From positions 13,305,803 to 13,369,802 of the forward strand of contig OZ029925.1 in NCBI GenBank assembly GCA_964023275.1: a stretch of 64,000 nt of DNA, read 5' to 3'. Position 1 is the first letter of the stretch. Each line of letters starts with the position of its first letter. Of the stretch, positions 61,701-64,000 are shown one piece after another. The notes beneath the pieces were generated by a model that saw only the letters and a list, made by a program, of their open reading frames with translations, did no database searches and was not told the DNA's origin. Both the position numbers and the translations under genes were made by a program. The DNA is from Norana najaformis. Taxonomy: Eukaryota > Annelida > Clitellata > Crassiclitellata > Hormogastridae.

Positions 61701-63774
61701 TTGGCAGTCCAGTTGACAGGAGTTTACCTTTAAAATAATGTCTGGAAACAGCTGACATTAATGTAGCTAGAAACTTAAATTCTCTGGTATTAAACTGCTA
61801 ACACTTTGTCCATAACAAGACAGCAATGTGACCTTTCAAATTAAGTGGACAAAATTGTCTGATATTAGGCTACAGTGCAAATGCTTTCACATAGGCATGT
61901 CTTAGAGCTTTCTAGCTACATTAGGACTTTGTTAATTATACATACCGCATTTCAGCATGGCCCACTTAACCTGCAATTCGTTAACACATGGTTTGTGGTG
62001 ACTTTGGCACCCGATGACCACATGTAGACAGGGCTGCACTTAGTCACTACAAACATATCACGATGGCAGTTTGGCTTTTCAGCGGAAGGATCAGAGATTT
62101 GAAGAGGCCGTGAGTCATGCCAGGCAGTTCTACCAGCTGACTCTTTCAGCTGATGAAGTGGTGCCTCAGGACTACCTGACAAATTATATCGTTGATGAGG
62201 TTGAGAAAGGTCACTATCCATCCAACATCCTTGCAATGCATCAGGGCTTCTACTGGCATCGGATGCTGCTTGAAGATGAGGGCAGTCGTGATCCAGTTGC
62301 TGAAGCTGCATTGGCTCCACTGAGAAGCTACATCTACGCCATGGTTCTGAGTCCACGTAACAACAGAGTAGAAGAATTTGGCAGAACGCCAAACAGGGAG
62401 TTTGATCAATTCAATGTAAATCTCTTTCAAAGTTGAAGTATTTAAATCTCATAATTTCACTTGTAAACTTTTAAATCCCAGGTATGCCTGTTGGTTATCA
62501 TTTTGTAGCTTGTCTACCAATCTTGCTTTTTGTTTCTCTGTTGCTGTTGCTTCTTCTACCCAATTTCAATTGATGTGACTCGTCTGTTGCTTCCGTTGTC
62601 AATATTTCTGCTGCCTGTTTAATTGAAACTTCTTTGGCCATGGTCATCCAATTGATGCTGCCGAGGATTTGCTGAACAGAAACATTTACCTTTTACCTGA
62701 AAGGGTAGCTTTTTAAATCGGTCATATGGTCATGTCTAGCACCTTTCATTATTTAAAAGGAACTGTAGAAATGAGCAAATTGTTGCGTACGTACATCAAA
62801 TTTAGGTTTTGTAGCCTGTTTCACTTGCAGTTGTGATTATTTATATAGCAGTGTACAGTAAGTTATGAGTTACTTCTAGAGTGCTTTGCAATGCCAGTTA
62901 TTAGTGCATTGGGCCTTATATCAGCTTCATCTATCTTCTTGTTCTGTGGGTGTTTAGTGTTGGTGTTGAGATTTTTTGGTAGTTACTGTTGTCATGTATT
63001 TTGTTTGTTCTTATTTGAAAAAGGCTAGAGTTTTGCATCTGGTGAATGTTTAGGTATTTCCTTCGCGGGCAAGATTTATCCCTAAAATTAACATGGTTCC
63101 AAAAGACAAAATATTCGCAAATTTGGGGACATTTCATCGAATCATGACTCACCAGGAACCACGTGAGTTTGTTATGTGAGGGAGAATACTCTTTAGTGAA
63201 ATGCATGTATTCGGTGTTTTTGTTAAACCCTCAAAGCACTGTTTTTAAATTGTTCTGCGTAAGGATTTCGTTTATTAAATTTCTGCTTGTACTTGTGCTG
63301 AAAGAGCCTTAAATCCTCCAGAGACTTTATTTCAAATGATTGTGTAAATTACTTTTGACACACAGTCGATGAGCTTGTCAACATTTGCTTGTTTTGTTAT
63401 ACACCTCAGTGTCATTGAGTGCAAACCAATCAGCCCAGCTGATCAGCTGAGCTGACCTGGTTATGTGGAGGTTGCAGTTTGGAGATAGTCACAGTTTCTG
63501 GACATCACCTGATGTCGTTTCTTTATGTGGGAAGAGTGCTGCATTAAAGTCAGATGTTAACTGAAATGCTTGTAACATTTAAGTACGGTCTTTGGTTGTT
63601 TAGATTTTCAGACGGAGTGGCACAGGCGCTATGGTTGGCGCAACGGTTTCAAGTGTTACGTTCTGCGATACTTCCTTGTTCTGAACTTTGAGCAGAATTT
63701 GTGGGTAACACTGAACGAGTTTCTGCCACTCATTGCTCTGGTCTTCTGCCAAGTTGACGTCGAATTCTATCAGA
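58742..63774 (+). CDS. Asteroid/FAM120-like PIN-domain protein, 5' part
   Basis: Exons 58742-59485, 60146-60328, 62083-62415 and 63612-63774 all join in phase (474 codons so far; the last ends in phase 1 at cag a|gtaagc). The gene runs off the right edge. The N-terminal MGV start and the order of acidic motifs match the XPG/FEN1-like PIN fold: ILCDFY, LVMFIDGAKG, FEADFVIA, LSNDSDFCVFD, then ELSIIRGNDFT across the exon 1/2 junction. These are the metal-binding positions of the fold, and here they look retained, so nuclease activity is possible. Exon 3 (RKDQRFEEAVSHARQFY..LAMHQGFYWHRML) and exon 4 (RYFLVLNFEQNLWVTLNEFLPLIALVFCQ) fit the helical C-terminal part of asteroid-type proteins. The family assignment rests on motif order; the exact orthologue is not established. 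Confidence 0.8.
60479..60550. repeat. Dispersed repeat R3 (independent copy)
   Basis: Reads atgacagcttatggcatcaa, then catcgccctcctgctttatc and caggcttgggactggcactg. It matches 7335-7410. It lies in the intron between exons 60328 and 62083. Confidence 0.6.
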
Positions 63775-64000
63775 GTAAGCACCTACAGCAGACTGATTGA
63801 CGTCATGTTTAGATGGTTAATGGTTGGTTGACGTGTTTGTTAAGGAGTGAAGGCATCAATTGCTTAGTCAGCCAGCCTAGTCAGTGACTGGTTGGCTGAC
63901 CTGATGACTGACTGGAGCTGATAACGTAATAATAATGAGGATCCAATCAGTTAATAGAGGGTCTGTCTAACTGCTGGTTGTAATCATCACTTACTGTTTT

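Overview
This is animal nuclear DNA. It has many short exons with consensus splice sites, introns of 0.2-1.5 kb, AT-rich intergenic sequence, tRNA-derived SINEs, several LINE families, a hAT-type MITE and long (TAA)n, (GTA)n and (GA)n runs. The gene content (ClC chloride channel, GH31 glycosidase of the MYORG type, CUB/LDLa receptor, asteroid/FAM120-like PIN protein) and the frequent taggcctac-type words suggest a marine invertebrate. I cannot name the species.

The dominant structure is a large direct duplication. Block A (1-18333, continuing left of the window) and block B (36514-57483) are collinear and differ by a few percent plus indels. Each holds, on the minus strand, the 5'/middle exons of a ClC chloride channel gene and, further along, a two-exon GH31 gene. 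In B the channel gene can be followed to its 3' end across 30105-45083 (19 exons, every phase consistent). In A only the first ten visible exons are inside the window. The GH31 copy in B is open over its whole length; the copy in A carries a 2-bp deletion. In both copies the position of the GH31 catalytic nucleophile Asp reads Val.

Between the blocks, on the plus strand, lies a transmembrane receptor gene (18476-24738: CUB-like, CUB-like, LDLa, LDLa, TM, tail with a PPxY motif). Its 5' end points straight at the duplication junction at 18333. From 24739 to 30104 I see no gene, only repeats, including a hAT MITE with an 8-bp target duplication. Right of block B, 58742-63774 and beyond, is the 5' part of an asteroid/FAM120-like PIN-domain gene on the plus strand.

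The two blocks differ by informative events. B alone has a doubly truncated RLE-type retroelement in a channel intron, a (TTAGGG) telomere-like patch, a 658-bp and a 137-bp extra segment, and a long inverted repeat. A alone has an extra ~118-bp tandem unit and the GH31 frameshift. The genes do not form a pathway; they are neighbours. The main biological interest is the recent duplication of a channel/glycosidase pair, the probable loss of catalysis in the GH31 protein, and a tandemly multiplied splice donor in the receptor gene.
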